In this document: positions 25,661-34,745 of the stretch, piece by piece
How positions within the stretch are numbered: position 1 is the first letter of the stretch
How the letters are laid out: each line of letters opens with the position of its first letter
Assembly: GCA_030017715.1 (NCBI GenBank)
Contig: JASEIU010000001.1
Coordinates: 272,677-336,676 of the forward strand
Source: Candidatus Saccharicenans sp.
GTDB lineage: Bacteria; Acidobacteriota; Aminicenantia; Aminicenantales; Saccharicenantaceae
Direction of reading: 5' to 3'
DNA length: 64,000 nucleotides
Notes under the pieces: model-generated
Told to the model about the DNA's origin: nothing
What the model saw: the letters and a program-made list of their open reading frames with translations, nothing else
Database searches by the model: none
Position numbers and translations under genes: made by a program

Positions 25661-25975
25661 ATGGAAAATATAAAGAAAAATGAAAAAGGGGAGAAGGTCT
25701 TTCAACTGGTTTGCCCGCACTGCGGCGCCCGGCTCTGGGTGGATTCGAGCTTGAAGGAAATCATCCAGTCGGAAAAGGGACAGAAAAAGAAAGCTTCCTT
25801 TGACGAGCTTCTCCTTAAAGAGAAAAGGAAAGCCGAAGAGATCGGGGAGAAGTTCGATTCGACCGTGGAGCTGCGCCAGAAAAAACTGGAACAGGCCAAG
25901 CAAGCCTTCGAGCAAGCCCTGAGCCACCTGGACGAACTGGAAAAAGAGGTTGAAGAAGAGAAAGAAAATAAATAA
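25661..25975 (+). CDS. Small zinc-finger and coiled-coil protein of unknown function
   Basis: A 104-residue protein. The N-terminal part has LVCPHCGARLWVDSS, a single CxxCG knuckle with no second cysteine pair. Residues 35-104 are charged and heptad-like (EKRKAEEIGEKFDSTVELRQKKLEQAKQ), predicted to be one long coiled coil. A single CxxC suggests that zinc binding would need dimerisation, which the coiled coil could supply. It lies 40 bases behind the sigma-54 activator on the same strand, so co-transcription is likely. No Shine-Dalgarno sequence is obvious. Known function: none recognised. Confidence 0.7.
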   Translation: MENIKKNEKGEKVFQLVCPHCGARLWVDSSLKEIIQSEKGQKKKASFDELLLKEKRKAEEIGEKFDSTVELRQKKLEQAKQAFEQALSHLDELEKEVEEEKENK

Positions 25976-26022
25976 CCATCGGCCGGCCTGATTTTTTTAT
26001 TTTTCAGGCGCCCCTCTATTCA

Positions 26023-26043
26023 CCGGCCCGAAAAACGGGCCGG
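26023..26043. terminator. Hairpin between convergent genes, possible terminator
   Basis: CCGGCCCG, five A, CGGGCCGG: a perfect 8-bp stem in the gap between convergent genes ending at 25975 and 26171. Only a short T-poor tail follows. A T-rich stretch, GATTTTTTTATTTTTC, lies just to its left at 25990-26005 and could serve the plus-strand genes. Confidence 0.45.
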
Positions 26044-26170
26044 ATTTAACCTGGCGGCCGGCTTTCGAGTTCTTGCCCGCTCCCGAAATTAACCTTGACC
26101 AGGGGCCCGCCTCGGGCTCTTGGCCTGACAGGTTGCCTTAATCTTTTTTTTATTTCCGCCGGCTGCGGGC

Positions 26171-27607
26171 TCAGCTCCCGGGCCGGGTCTCGTCGTCGCG
26201 GATTTTCCGGGCCATGGTAAAACCGGTAAAGCCGAAGACGGCTAAGATGATCACCGCGAAATAATTGGAAAAGGCATAAAACAGGTAGGAAAAAGTCGAC
26301 ACGCCCAGGGTCCCGGTGATGTACACACCGGCCATGCTCCAGGGGATGAGCGGCACGATTATCCCGCCGCTCTCTTCGATTATCCGCGACAGGTTTTTGG
26401 CGGCCAGCCCTTTTTTCCTGTAGGCCTCAGCCAGCAACTCGGCCGGGATGATCATCGACAGATAAGAACTCCCGGTGATGAGGGCCGACAGGATGGCGGT
26501 GCCGATGGTGGTCAAAACCAAACTCCAGACCCGATCGGCGAATTTCATTATTTTTTCCAGGATCACCGCCAGCATGCCGGTCTTCTGCATTATGCCGCCG
26601 AAGCTGAAGGCGGTGAAGGCCACCAGCTGGGTTTCCATCATACTCATCAGCCCGCCCCGGGAAATCAGGCGGTCAACGGCTTCCAGCCCGGTCCGGGCCG
26701 AGTAGCCCGAGTTGATGGCCTGAGCCACCTCGACCAGTCCGGCCTTCTGGAAGATGACGGCCAGAACGACGGCTGCGGCCGAGGAGATCAGCATGCCCGG
26801 AATGGTCGGTTTTTTGCTGAAGGCGTAATAGAAGACGATTAAAATCGGCAATAGGAGCAGCAGGTTGAAGTTGAAATTTTTTTCCAGGGTGGAGGTAATT
26901 TGCTGAATTTTTTCCCGGTCGAATTCCCGGCTGCCGTATCTCAGGCCCATAAAAAAATAAATCACCAGCCCGATCAGCCAGGCCGGGGTTCCCGACCAGA
27001 ACATGTGCTTGATGTGGTCAAACAGGTTCGAGCCGGCGGAGACCGCGGCCAGGTTGGGGATATCTGAAAGCGGCGACATCTTGTCCCCGAAATAAGCTCC
27101 GGCCACGATGGCTCCGGCTGCCGGCCCGAGCGGAATCCCCAGGCCCATGGCGATGCCGATGAAGGCCACGCCCAGGGTGCCGATCGTCCCCCAGGAAGTG
27201 CCGCAGGCTAAGGAAGTCAGGCTGCAGACGAAGCAGGTCGTCACCAGGAAGTACTTCGGGGAGATGAGCTTGAGGCCGTAATAAATTATCATCGGTATGG
27301 TGCCGCTGGCAATCCAGGTGGCTACCAGAATGCCGACTGCCAGCATGATCAGGATGGCCGGAAGAGCTTTCCTGATGCTGTCCACTATTCCGGTTTCCAT
27401 GTCCTTCCAGGAGTATTTAAGGTAAGCTCCGAGGCAGGCGGTGATGAAGGCCGCCGCCACCAGCAGCACCTGGGCTTTGATGCGGTAAACACCATAGCCT
27501 ATGCCAAGCAGAAGGGCCATGGAAATCAGGGGAATAAGGGCCAGGCCGAAGGTTGGTTTTTTCTGTCCGGCCCGGACTTCCGTCGGGGCAGTTTTTTTTT
27601 CGTCCAT
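26171..27607 (-). CDS. nhaC: Na+/H+ antiporter, NhaC family
   Basis: A 478-residue inner-membrane protein with about 11-12 hydrophobic helices. NhaC-family marks include SLACGTSWGTIGTLGVAF, GAIVAGAYFGDKMSPLSD and ITGSSYLSMIIPAELL. It exchanges external protons for internal sodium (or another amine or malate-type exchange in some relatives). GGGAG precedes the ATG at 27607. The isoaspartyl dipeptidase gene lies upstream on the same strand with 59 bases between, so they may be one transcript; an NhaC paralog next to a metabolic gene sometimes acts as a substrate exchanger, which is inference here. Confidence 0.9.
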   Translation of the reverse strand: MDEKKTAPTEVRAGQKKPTFGLALIPLISMALLLGIGYGVYRIKAQVLLVAAAFITACLGAYLKYSWKDMETGIVDSIRKALPAILIMLAVGILVATWIASGTIPMIIYYGLKLISPKYFLVTTCFVCSLTSLACGTSWGTIGTLGVAFIGIAMGLGIPLGPAAGAIVAGAYFGDKMSPLSDIPNLAAVSAGSNLFDHIKHMFWSGTPAWLIGLVIYFFMGLRYGSREFDREKIQQITSTLEKNFNFNLLLLLPILIVFYYAFSKKPTIPGMLISSAAAVVLAVIFQKAGLVEVAQAINSGYSARTGLEAVDRLISRGGLMSMMETQLVAFTAFSFGGIMQKTGMLAVILEKIMKFADRVWSLVLTTIGTAILSALITGSSYLSMIIPAELLAEAYRKKGLAAKNLSRIIEESGGIIVPLIPWSMAGVYITGTLGVSTFSYLFYAFSNYFAVIILAVFGFTGFTMARKIRDDETRPGS

Positions 27608-27666
27608 CTGTTTCTCCCGCTCTCAGCCGGGTTGGGTCTCTTCCGGCTGGAGGTCATCAGGCGAAA

Positions 27667-28833
27667 TTATATGGTGAAGGTTCCACGGACTTTTAGTTGA
27701 CCTTCCTCCATGGCCACCCGGCCGCGACTGAGAACATATTTGGGCTGGAGAGAGTCATCGAGGAGTAGCAGGTCGGCCTCATAGCCCGGGGTCAGCTTTC
27801 CTTTTCCCGGCAGCCGGTAGAAATCGGCCGCGTTTCCGGAAAATACGGCCGCGGCTTCTTCCAGCGACAGAATGTTTTCCTTCACCACTTCCCGGAAAGC
27901 CCGGATGAAATCCTTCTGGCTGGCCACGGTCAGAGCCACCAGCTCGCCCTGCCGGTTAAACACCGGCAGGCTGCCGTTGGCGTCAGAGCTGACGGTGACC
28001 CGGGTGAGAGGTAATCCGAGCGTTTTAATCCGTCCGAGCGCCTCAGGCACGCTGACTTCATCCGGGTCGTGGGGTTCCGGTCCGCAGGTCAGGTCGATAT
28101 AACCGCCCCGCCTGACCCATTCCAGGGCCTGGGAGAAAAGGCGGCGATTGCGGTTGGCATGGGTGGCGATAACCTGGGTGGCTGGAAGCTCGCTTTCCTC
28201 CAGCAGTCTGAAGAAGTATTCCAGGCCGCCACGGCCGTCGCCCAGATGAAAATGAGCCACGCCGGCTTTGCCGCCCAGCATCCCGCCGACCCGGCATTCA
28301 GCCACCAGCTTGATGAATTCATCGAAAGTGGGCTGGGAAGAGCGATGGTCGGATAGAGCGATTTCTCCGGCTCCGATGACTTTGTCGATCAGGGCTATAT
28401 CGGAGCGGACGCTTCCGGTTATGGTCGGGGTGGGCAGATTATAGGCTCCGGTATAAATCCAGGCGCTGAGGCCTTCTATCTCCAGCGCTCTGGCTTTAGC
28501 CAGGAGAGAGCTCATATGCCGGGTGACGCTGTCGGTGCCGAGACAGCCGATGACCGTGGTCACCCCGCAGCTCAGGCAATCTTCAACTCTTATTTCCGGC
28601 GCTCTGGTGGCCGGGCCGCCTTCGCCTCCGCCGCCCAGGATGTGGACATGGGGGTCGATAAAGCCGGGCAGGGCAGTCAGTCCGTTCCCTTCTATAATTC
28701 TGGTTTCCAGGCCTTCCAGTTTCAGGCTTCCGGCTTCTGCCACGGCGGCAATTTTTTCTCCGGCCAGCAACAAATCCCACAGCCGGTTACCGGTCCGGCC
28801 GACAATCTTGAGGTTCTTAATCAGGATAAACAT
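27667..28833 (-). CDS. iadA: Beta-aspartyl (isoaspartyl) dipeptidase, amidohydrolase family
   Basis: About 388 residues from the ATG at 28833, which has GAGGG just upstream; a GTG at 28869 would add 12 residues without a better site. It cleaves isoaspartyl dipeptides formed by spontaneous protein damage. Amidohydrolase metal motifs are visible: GFIDPHVHILGGGGEGG, then TGAYNLPTPTITGSVRSD, ALSDHRSSQP, GVAHFHLGDGRGGL, QVIATHANRN and VSSDANGSLPVF with the catalytic aspartate. These are specific to IadA rather than general dihydroorotases. It fits the peptide-based metabolism suggested by other genes here. Confidence 0.93.
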   Translation of the reverse strand: MFILIKNLKIVGRTGNRLWDLLLAGEKIAAVAEAGSLKLEGLETRIIEGNGLTALPGFIDPHVHILGGGGEGGPATRAPEIRVEDCLSCGVTTVIGCLGTDSVTRHMSSLLAKARALEIEGLSAWIYTGAYNLPTPTITGSVRSDIALIDKVIGAGEIALSDHRSSQPTFDEFIKLVAECRVGGMLGGKAGVAHFHLGDGRGGLEYFFRLLEESELPATQVIATHANRNRRLFSQALEWVRRGGYIDLTCGPEPHDPDEVSVPEALGRIKTLGLPLTRVTVSSDANGSLPVFNRQGELVALTVASQKDFIRAFREVVKENILSLEEAAAVFSGNAADFYRLPGKGKLTPGYEADLLLLDDSLQPKYVLSRGRVAMEEGQLKVRGTFTI

Positions 28834-29048
28834 CTGGCCCTCACTTTCAGGGTGAAAATAAATTAACACTCTTTTGACGGGCTGACAAGAAAATTCCTTC
28901 TGGTTAACAGAGAAGAATATAGTTAAAATGATGGCAGAGATAATTGGAAACCGAAAAAAGCCTGATAAACATTTTTTCCCGGGGCGTCGTTTTATCTATG
29001 AGATGAGACGAGAGGCGGAAAGTTAGGTTTTCAGGCAGCCAGACCTGA

Positions 29049-29612
29049 ATGACAGATAGAACCCGGCTTTTGAGACTTCTGGAAGATTATGGAGGCGACC
29101 TTATATCTTTTGCCCTGAGCCTGGTTGGCAACCGGTCCGAGGCCGAGGATGCCTGCCAGGACATGGTGGTGCAGATGCTCAAGCGCTGGGATAAAGTCGA
29201 CGCCGACCGGAACCTCAAAAGCTGGACTTTTACCATACTGTACAGGAAGTGCCTGGACCAGATTAATAAGCACCGGCGGTTCCTGCATTTTTTTAACCGG
29301 GCGGCGGTCGATTATTCTGAACTTCACCAGAACCCTTCGGAAGACCGGTGGCCGGAGTCAATCAGCGAGGATCTCCTGGACCGTTTGAGACTGAACGAGA
29401 GAACCTGTCTGTTTCTCTGGGCCAGAGAAGGGTACAGCTCTGAGGAAATAGCCGGCATCATCGGCTGCTCTCCAGGCACTGTCCGGGTGCACCTGTTTCA
29501 GGCCAGGAAGAAATTAAAAAGGTTGATGGAGGGGGGAAATGAAAAGAGGGTTAATGAAAAAAAAGAATTAGTTGCTTTTTCGCCGGGCTGCTCTGGCGGC
29601 TCGTTCCCCTGA
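29049..29612 (+). CDS. RNA polymerase sigma-70 family (ECF-like) sigma factor
   Basis: A 187-residue protein. Region 2 is seen in FALSLVGNRSEAEDACQDMVVQML and NLKSWTFTILYRKCLDQINKH; region 4 in LRLNERTCLFLWAREGYSSEEIAGIIGCSPGTVRVHLFQARKKLKRLM, which contains the helix-turn-helix. This is the size and order of an extracytoplasmic-function sigma factor. The tail after residue 160 (GGNEKRVNEKKELVAFSP) overlaps the start of the next, frame-disrupted gene, so the true C-terminus may differ if the A8 tract at 29557-29564 is a sequencing or slippage site. The next gene encodes a zinc anti-sigma-like motif, the usual partner. Confidence 0.92.
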   Translation: MTDRTRLLRLLEDYGGDLISFALSLVGNRSEAEDACQDMVVQMLKRWDKVDADRNLKSWTFTILYRKCLDQINKHRRFLHFFNRAAVDYSELHQNPSEDRWPESISEDLLDRLRLNERTCLFLWAREGYSSEEIAGIIGCSPGTVRVHLFQARKKLKRLMEGGNEKRVNEKKELVAFSPGCSGGSFP

Positions 29613-29843
29613 CCTCTTTCAGGCGCGGGCTGCTGAAGATTCATCCTGACGGCTGTCAACGCTGCCGGCAGGAACTGGTCAGGGCGGAAGAAACCCGAAA
29701 GATTCTGGCTGCGGTTGAAGGCGTTTTTCCCCGAAGGCTCCTGGCTATGGCGGCTGCCGGCCAAAGCTGAACTGCTTGTTAAGAGAAAGGACGAGCTGGA
29801 AGCCAAAGCCAGGCATTGCCGCCAGCTCCTGGCCGACCTGTAA
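29539..29843 (+). pseudogene. Anti-sigma-like zinc protein, disrupted by two frame changes
   Basis: GGAGGGGGGAA precedes an ATG at 29539 (second ATG at 29554), but that frame stops after MKKKN at an A8 tract. One base fewer in the tract continues as ISCFFAGLLWRLVPLTSF and then GLLKIHPDGCQRCRQELV, which holds H-x3-C-x2-C, the ZAS zinc motif of anti-sigma factors. A second frame change near TTTTTCCCC (about 29730) is needed to reach GSWLWRLPAKAELLVKRKDE and the stop at 29843. Position directly after an ECF sigma gene fits its anti-sigma factor. It is a decayed gene, an assembly error, or made by slippage; the sequence alone cannot decide. Confidence 0.6.
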
Positions 29844-29852
29844 ATTCTTTAT

Positions 29853-29879
29853 CCGGCTGAGGGGGGAGCGGTCAGCCGG
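29853..29879 (+). terminator. Hairpin after the sigma/anti-sigma pair
   Basis: CCGGCTGA and TCAGCCGG form a perfect 8-bp stem around an 11-base G-rich loop. No T-run follows, so it may be a weak or factor-assisted terminator or an mRNA-stabilising structure. Confidence 0.4.
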
Positions 29880-29940
29880 TCATTTCGGCGATGAAAATTG
29901 TTTTGAAATTTCGTCCGGTCTGGGCTAAAATAATTAGCCC

Positions 29941-30708
29941 ATGCCGAGGACTTTTGAAGAAGAACTGAAGAGTTTTGAAAAGGTCATCCTGAGAATAAGT
30001 AACCTGGCTCTCTTTCCCAAAAAGATTTCAGTCCGGGGTGCCGAAAACTTTGTCCGGGAAGGTCCCAACATCTTAGTCGGCAACCATGTCGGCAGCTACA
30101 AGGATGTGGCCGTGCTGTTCAAGACTGTGCCCAGGCCGATTTTCTTCACCGCCAATAAAATGATATTTTCAAAAGAAGAATTCAGTTTTCTGGTTCGAAA
30201 ACATCTTTTCCGCAGCATGAAAAATTTCGGCTTGATGATTCATTTCCTGCTGAATCCGTTTTTTACCCTTATTGTTCGTTATATATCGTCCAACATAGCT
30301 AAGGTTGGTTACATTCCGGTCGACCTCTATGAGGGCCGGGCGGCCGCCGTCAGGAAATGCCAGGAATATTTGAAACTCGGACGGGCGATTGTCCTGCTTC
30401 AGGGCCGAGGCCACTTTAACGATGCCGACCCCAACCCCTATGTGGCCCGTTTCCGCCACGGACCGGCGGCCATGGCTTATAACCTTTATAACGAAGAGCG
30501 GCTGGATGTTCCGGTCACCCCGCTGGCCTTTTTTGGTACCCACATTCCTTTCGGGGTTCCGGCCACCATTCAGGTCAACGTGGGAGAACCTTTGTTTATC
30601 AGCCGTTGCTGGGTCGAAAATGACAGCCGGCAGACGGTCGAGAATTTCCGCCGGACTCTGGAGAGAACCGTCAACCGGCTGTTCCAGGAGCTTCTTCGTA
30701 ACCGGTGA
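29941..30708 (+). CDS. PlsC-family 1-acylglycerol-3-phosphate acyltransferase-like protein (divergent motifs)
   Basis: A 255-residue protein. NILVGNHVGSYKDVAVLFK matches the position of acyltransferase motif I, but the spacing is H-x5-D rather than the usual H-x4-D. The motif III region reads AIVLLQGRGHFND in place of the FPEGTR type. PVTPLAFFGTHIPFG corresponds to the final motif. A hydrophobic stretch (LMIHFLLNPFFTLIV) suggests membrane association. It would transfer an acyl chain to a lysophospholipid or a related alcohol, but the altered motifs make the substrate and activity uncertain. It is 72 bases upstream of the POT transporter gene on the same strand. Confidence 0.78.
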   Translation: MPRTFEEELKSFEKVILRISNLALFPKKISVRGAENFVREGPNILVGNHVGSYKDVAVLFKTVPRPIFFTANKMIFSKEEFSFLVRKHLFRSMKNFGLMIHFLLNPFFTLIVRYISSNIAKVGYIPVDLYEGRAAAVRKCQEYLKLGRAIVLLQGRGHFNDADPNPYVARFRHGPAAMAYNLYNEERLDVPVTPLAFFGTHIPFGVPATIQVNVGEPLFISRCWVENDSRQTVENFRRTLERTVNRLFQELLRNR

Positions 30709-30779
30709 GTTGCCGGCCGGTTGATAGATTTCGGGCAACCGGGTTAATCAATTTAGAAAGCCAAAAAGGAGAGTGAGTT

Positions 30780-32462
30780 ATGTTCAAAGGACATCCGAAG
30801 GGATTGTTTGTGGCCTTTTTTGCCAACATGGGAGAAAGATTTGGTTTTTATACTATGGTCAGCATCTTCGTCCTGTTCCTGCAGGCCAAGTACGGAATGA
30901 CGCCGGGGCAGACCGGTTTCATGTACGCCACCTTTATGTTTTTCGTCTATTTTTTCCCGCTGCTGGGCGGATTTCTGGCCGACCGGGTGCTGGGTTACGG
31001 CCGGACGATCAGCATCGGGCTGGTGGTCATGTTTTCCGGATACCTGCTGCTGGCCCTGCCGACCCGGTTTCAAACCGGATTTCCGCTGGTGGTGGCGGCC
31101 CTGGCCACCATTGCCCTGGGAACTGGCTTGTTCAAGGGCAACCTCCAGGCTCTGGTGGGCAATCTTTACGATGACCCGAAATTCAGCCATCTGAGAGACC
31201 GGGCCTTTACCATTTTTTACATGGGAATCAATGTCGGGGCCATGTTCGCCCCCTCAGCCTCTGAAGTTGTTTCCAACTTTATCCTGAAGAAGAGCAACTT
31301 CTTTTATGACGCCCGAATCCCGGCCCTGGCTCACGATTTCCTTAACGGGAAGTTAGCCGAGGTCAACCAGCTTCTGGACCTGGCCCAGAAGCAGAATCCG
31401 GCCGTCACCGTAGACGGACTCAGGACGTTTTCCGAGACCTACCTGGGAACTCTGGGCAAGTCCTATCATTTCGGCTTTGGCGTGGCCTGCCTGAGCCTGA
31501 TTATCTCGATGCTGATTTTCTGGGGTTTCAGAAAATATTACCGGCAGGCCGATATCACCGAAAAACAGAAAGAAAAATCGGCCGAACTGAAATCCCAGAT
31601 TATAGAATTAACCCCGGAACAGACCAAACAGCGCCTGGTGGCCCTGGGATTGGTTTTTCTGGTGGTCATCTTCTTCTGGATGGCCTTCCACCAGTCGGCG
31701 GTCACCATGACCTTCTTCGCCCGGGACTATACAGTTAAGCAGGTGGGAAAACTAACCAACCTCTGGTTTGACCTGGGTGGATTGCTGCCGCTTTTCCTGT
31801 CCATCCTGGGCCTGGTCTTCCTGGTGAAAAAGGGCGTGTCTAAGGGAGGCCGGATTGCCGGCGGCCTGACTTTAATCATTTTTGCGGTCCTGAGCTATCT
31901 GCGTTACAATTCCTATCCCGAAGTCAGCCCCTTCCAGCCCCAGCGCTTCCAGCATTTTAATCCCTTCTTCATAGTAGCCCTGTCGCCGCTGATTATCGGC
32001 ATTTTTTCTTACTTGAATAAAATCGGCAAGGAACCTTCGGCTCCCCGTAAGATTGGCATCGGCATGCTGCTGACGGCGGCTTCTTTTTCCATCCTGGTCA
32101 TTGCTTCGCTCCGATTGCCCAGCCCGGCCGAACTGGGAGGCAGGGTGGCTCCGCCGGAACACCTGGTTTCGGTCTACTGGTTGATCAGCACTTATTTTCT
32201 GCTGACCATAGCCGAGCTGTTCTTGAGCCCGATGGGCATTTCCTTCGTTTCCAGGGTGGCTCCGCCCAAGTATAAAGGCCTGATGCAGGGCGGCTGGTTC
32301 GCGGCCACGGCCACCGGCAACTATCTGGTGGGTCTGGTGGGCTATCTCTGGATGAAAGTCCCGCTCTGGGCCCTGTGGTCGATTCTGGTTGTGGCCTGTC
32401 TGCTGTCGGCGGCCTTTATGTTCAGCATCATGAAGCGGCTGGAAAAAGCGGCCTCAAGTTAA
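30780..32462 (+). CDS. Proton-dependent peptide transporter, POT/PTR family
   Basis: A 560-residue inner-membrane protein of the major facilitator superfamily. The POT signature is in FFANMGERFGFYTMVSIFVLF (E-R-F-x-Y/F-Y) and in GLFKGNLQALVGNLYDD and FYMGINVGAMFAP. About 12-14 hydrophobic helices are visible, with a long loop at 160-230. GGAGAG precedes the ATG. It imports di- and tripeptides with protons, in keeping with the S10, M14 and other peptidases around it. The LpxR-like gene follows 3 bases to 45 bases later and is probably co-transcribed. Confidence 0.93.
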   Translation: MFKGHPKGLFVAFFANMGERFGFYTMVSIFVLFLQAKYGMTPGQTGFMYATFMFFVYFFPLLGGFLADRVLGYGRTISIGLVVMFSGYLLLALPTRFQTGFPLVVAALATIALGTGLFKGNLQALVGNLYDDPKFSHLRDRAFTIFYMGINVGAMFAPSASEVVSNFILKKSNFFYDARIPALAHDFLNGKLAEVNQLLDLAQKQNPAVTVDGLRTFSETYLGTLGKSYHFGFGVACLSLIISMLIFWGFRKYYRQADITEKQKEKSAELKSQIIELTPEQTKQRLVALGLVFLVVIFFWMAFHQSAVTMTFFARDYTVKQVGKLTNLWFDLGGLLPLFLSILGLVFLVKKGVSKGGRIAGGLTLIIFAVLSYLRYNSYPEVSPFQPQRFQHFNPFFIVALSPLIIGIFSYLNKIGKEPSAPRKIGIGMLLTAASFSILVIASLRLPSPAELGGRVAPPEHLVSVYWLISTYFLLTIAELFLSPMGISFVSRVAPPKYKGLMQGGWFAATATGNYLVGLVGYLWMKVPLWALWSILVVACLLSAAFMFSIMKRLEKAASS

Positions 32463-32507
32463 GTTTTGTCTGGCGGCCGGCCCGGTTTTCAAGCCCCCGG
32501 GGAAAAT

Positions 32508-33623
32508 ATGAGCCGGAGACGGCTACAGGTCAATGAGTCTCTGATGCGGCCGATTGTGAAACTCAAAGTCAAGGCTTGCCGGGCCGGGATAGCGGCAGTT
32601 TGCCTGGGCTTAATGATCCTGTCGGGAAGCTTTGAACTCCGGGCCCAGTTCAAGCCGCCGGCCAGGGACCGGGGCAGCCTGGTTTTTTCGCTGGAAAATG
32701 ATGTCTGGCTGAAGCAGGATGAGGGTTATACCAACGGTGTCCAGTTGATGTGGGTTACGCCCGAACTCAAGCCCGACCGGGGATCTCCCTTTCTTCGCTG
32801 GCTGGCCGGGCTGAACCGGAGAGTGCTCGGCGGGAAAAACAGAGGCGCAGAGGAATCCGGAACCACGTCCTATGAGAGAAGGGCCGGTCTGTCGCTGGTC
32901 CAGGGAATGTTCACTCCTGACAATCTGTCGGAGAAAGAATTGATACCGGATGACCGTCCTTATGCCGGCCTTCTTTATGCCGGGCTGGGTCTGGTCAGGC
33001 TGAGCCCGGCTGATCAGGATTCGGTCGGAGTGGCCGTGGGCGTTGTCGGTCCGCTATCGCTGGCCGGGGCCATACAGCGCTGGCTTCACCGGACCTATGG
33101 CTGGACCTACCCTGAGGGCTGGGAAAACCAGCTCAAGAACGAACCCGTGCTGGAGCTGTGGTTTAACCGGCTCTGGACTCTGGTGCCGGCCCGGGCTGCT
33201 TCCCGCGGACTGCAACCGGTGGTTAAAGCCGGAGTTGGGGCTCAGGTCGGTAATCTGCTGATAGCTTCAATGGCAGTGGCCGACCTGAAGCTCGGGTTCA
33301 ATCTTGAACCGCAGATGGATGCTTTCACCGCCGCCCCGCTATTCAACCACTTTGTTGCCGGCCGGGCCACAAGAACTTCTGTTTATGCTTTCGTCAGACT
33401 GGAAGGTCGGGCAGTGGCCAGGAATTTGCTCCTTCAGGGCAACACTTTTCAGGAGAGCCATGGGGTTGATATCCATCATCTTTATGGCCAGCTTTCATCC
33501 GGCCTGGCTTATCAGTCGCCACAGGCTGGGTTGATAATTTATTTTGTGATAAGGACCAGGGAATTTATCGGTCAGAAGTATAGAGAGCCTTATTTCGGCC
33601 TGACCTTTTCCTTTAACCTCTGA
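32508..33623 (+). CDS. LpxR-family outer-membrane lipid A deacylase-like protein (DUF2219)
   Basis: About 371 residues from the ATG at 32508 (GGGGAAAAT upstream); another ATG at 32544 would put the hydrophobic signal IAAVCLGLMILSGSFELRAQ nearer the start. Family marks: GSLVFSLENDVWLKQDEGYTNGVQ, the E-N-D and Y-T-N-G motifs of LpxR, and LIPDDRPYAGLLYAGLGL. Alternating strands and a terminal YFGLTFSFNL, ending in an aromatic-rich strand, fit a 12-stranded outer-membrane barrel. LpxR removes 3'-linked acyl chains of lipid A. This supports a diderm host. Confidence 0.87.
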   Translation: MSRRRLQVNESLMRPIVKLKVKACRAGIAAVCLGLMILSGSFELRAQFKPPARDRGSLVFSLENDVWLKQDEGYTNGVQLMWVTPELKPDRGSPFLRWLAGLNRRVLGGKNRGAEESGTTSYERRAGLSLVQGMFTPDNLSEKELIPDDRPYAGLLYAGLGLVRLSPADQDSVGVAVGVVGPLSLAGAIQRWLHRTYGWTYPEGWENQLKNEPVLELWFNRLWTLVPARAASRGLQPVVKAGVGAQVGNLLIASMAVADLKLGFNLEPQMDAFTAAPLFNHFVAGRATRTSVYAFVRLEGRAVARNLLLQGNTFQESHGVDIHHLYGQLSSGLAYQSPQAGLIIYFVIRTREFIGQKYREPYFGLTFSFNL

Positions 33624-33869
33624 GCCGCTGAAGCAGCCGAGACGGGTCAGGTTGCGGCCAAGCCCGGGGTGACCTGCGGTCAGAACAAAAGGTGAAAGAC
33701 CGGTGAGGAAAGATATGGAGATTGGCTTTTTTGAGTAAAGTTGAATTGACCGGCAGCCGGGATGAGAGAGCCGGGAAGTTTGATGAGCTTATTTCAGGCC
33801 ACCCGAATTTGAAAAAAAATAACGGCTGAGGAATGATAGAAAAAATTTTAGACTTAGGACAGGAGACAG

Positions 33870-34493
33870 ATGAGCCTTAAGAACATAGCTGTCTTTTGCG
33901 GTTCGCAAAGCGGACGGGATCAAATCTATGCCCGGAAAGCCAGGGAGCTGGCCAGAGCTCTGGCTCGACGGAAGCTGACTCTGATTTTTGGGGGCGGCGG
34001 AATCGGACTGATGAAGGAAGTGGCCGAGGAAATGCTGGCGTCCGGGGGCCGGGCGGTCGGAGTCATCCCGAGAAACCTCCTGGAGCGAAACCTCGGCTTT
34101 TCCGGCCTGTCGGAAATGATTGTGGTCAATGATATGCACGAACGAAAGGCCACCGTCGTCAGGATGGCCGACGGCTTTATTGCCCTGCCCGGAGGCTGGG
34201 GAACGCTGGAAGAGATTTTCGAAGCCCTGACCTGGGCTCAGCTTGGCTATCATGGCCGGCCTTGCGCCTTTCTGAATGCGGCCGGGTATTTCGACCCGCT
34301 GCTGGAGTTTATAAACCGGGCAGTGAACCAGGGATTCCTGCTGCCTGAGCATCTGAACCTGTTTACCAGGAGTGAGGATCCGGAAGAAATCCTGCGATTT
34401 ATAGAAGGCTACCGACCGCCGCTAATTCTTGACCCGATCTGGAATCTCAATCCAGACGAGCTTCCCGGTTCAGGCCGGAATGAAAAGGATTAA
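33870..34493 (+). CDS. LOG family nucleoside 5'-monophosphate phosphoribohydrolase (TIGR00730-like)
   Basis: A 207-residue Rossmann-like protein. LNTIFGGGGIGLMKEVAEEML-type sequence (LIFGGGGIGLMKEVAEE) and PGGWGTLEEIFEALTWAQLG are the nucleotide-binding signature of the LOG family, annotated in bacteria as cytokinin riboside 5'-monophosphate phosphoribohydrolase or AMP/nucleotide nucleosidase. VCGSQSGRD-type N-terminus (VFCGSQSGRD) is also typical. AGGAGACAG precedes the ATG. In non-plant-associated bacteria it probably works in purine nucleotide turnover. It stands alone; 246 bases before and 252 bases after hold no gene I can see. Confidence 0.92.
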   Translation: MSLKNIAVFCGSQSGRDQIYARKARELARALARRKLTLIFGGGGIGLMKEVAEEMLASGGRAVGVIPRNLLERNLGFSGLSEMIVVNDMHERKATVVRMADGFIALPGGWGTLEEIFEALTWAQLGYHGRPCAFLNAAGYFDPLLEFINRAVNQGFLLPEHLNLFTRSEDPEEILRFIEGYRPPLILDPIWNLNPDELPGSGRNEKD

Positions 34494-34745
34494 GGTGTCA
34501 GAAGGGAAGACCCGCGGCCTCTGAGGAGGTTACAAGAGCCTGGTGCATATAGGACCTTCGCCTCCGCTTGAATTTTAACGCTGGCTGCTAAGATTGACCT
34601 TAAACTGCCTGATGCCGTCGGGAGGCAAAGGTTATCTTATCGGTCGGCAACCCGGCGGCCGAAAAATTTAAGCCGCCCCAGAGTGGAAATTCGAAGCTTC
34701 TCTCAGCCGGGATACAGATCCCGTTCAGAAAGCCGGCAACGCCGA

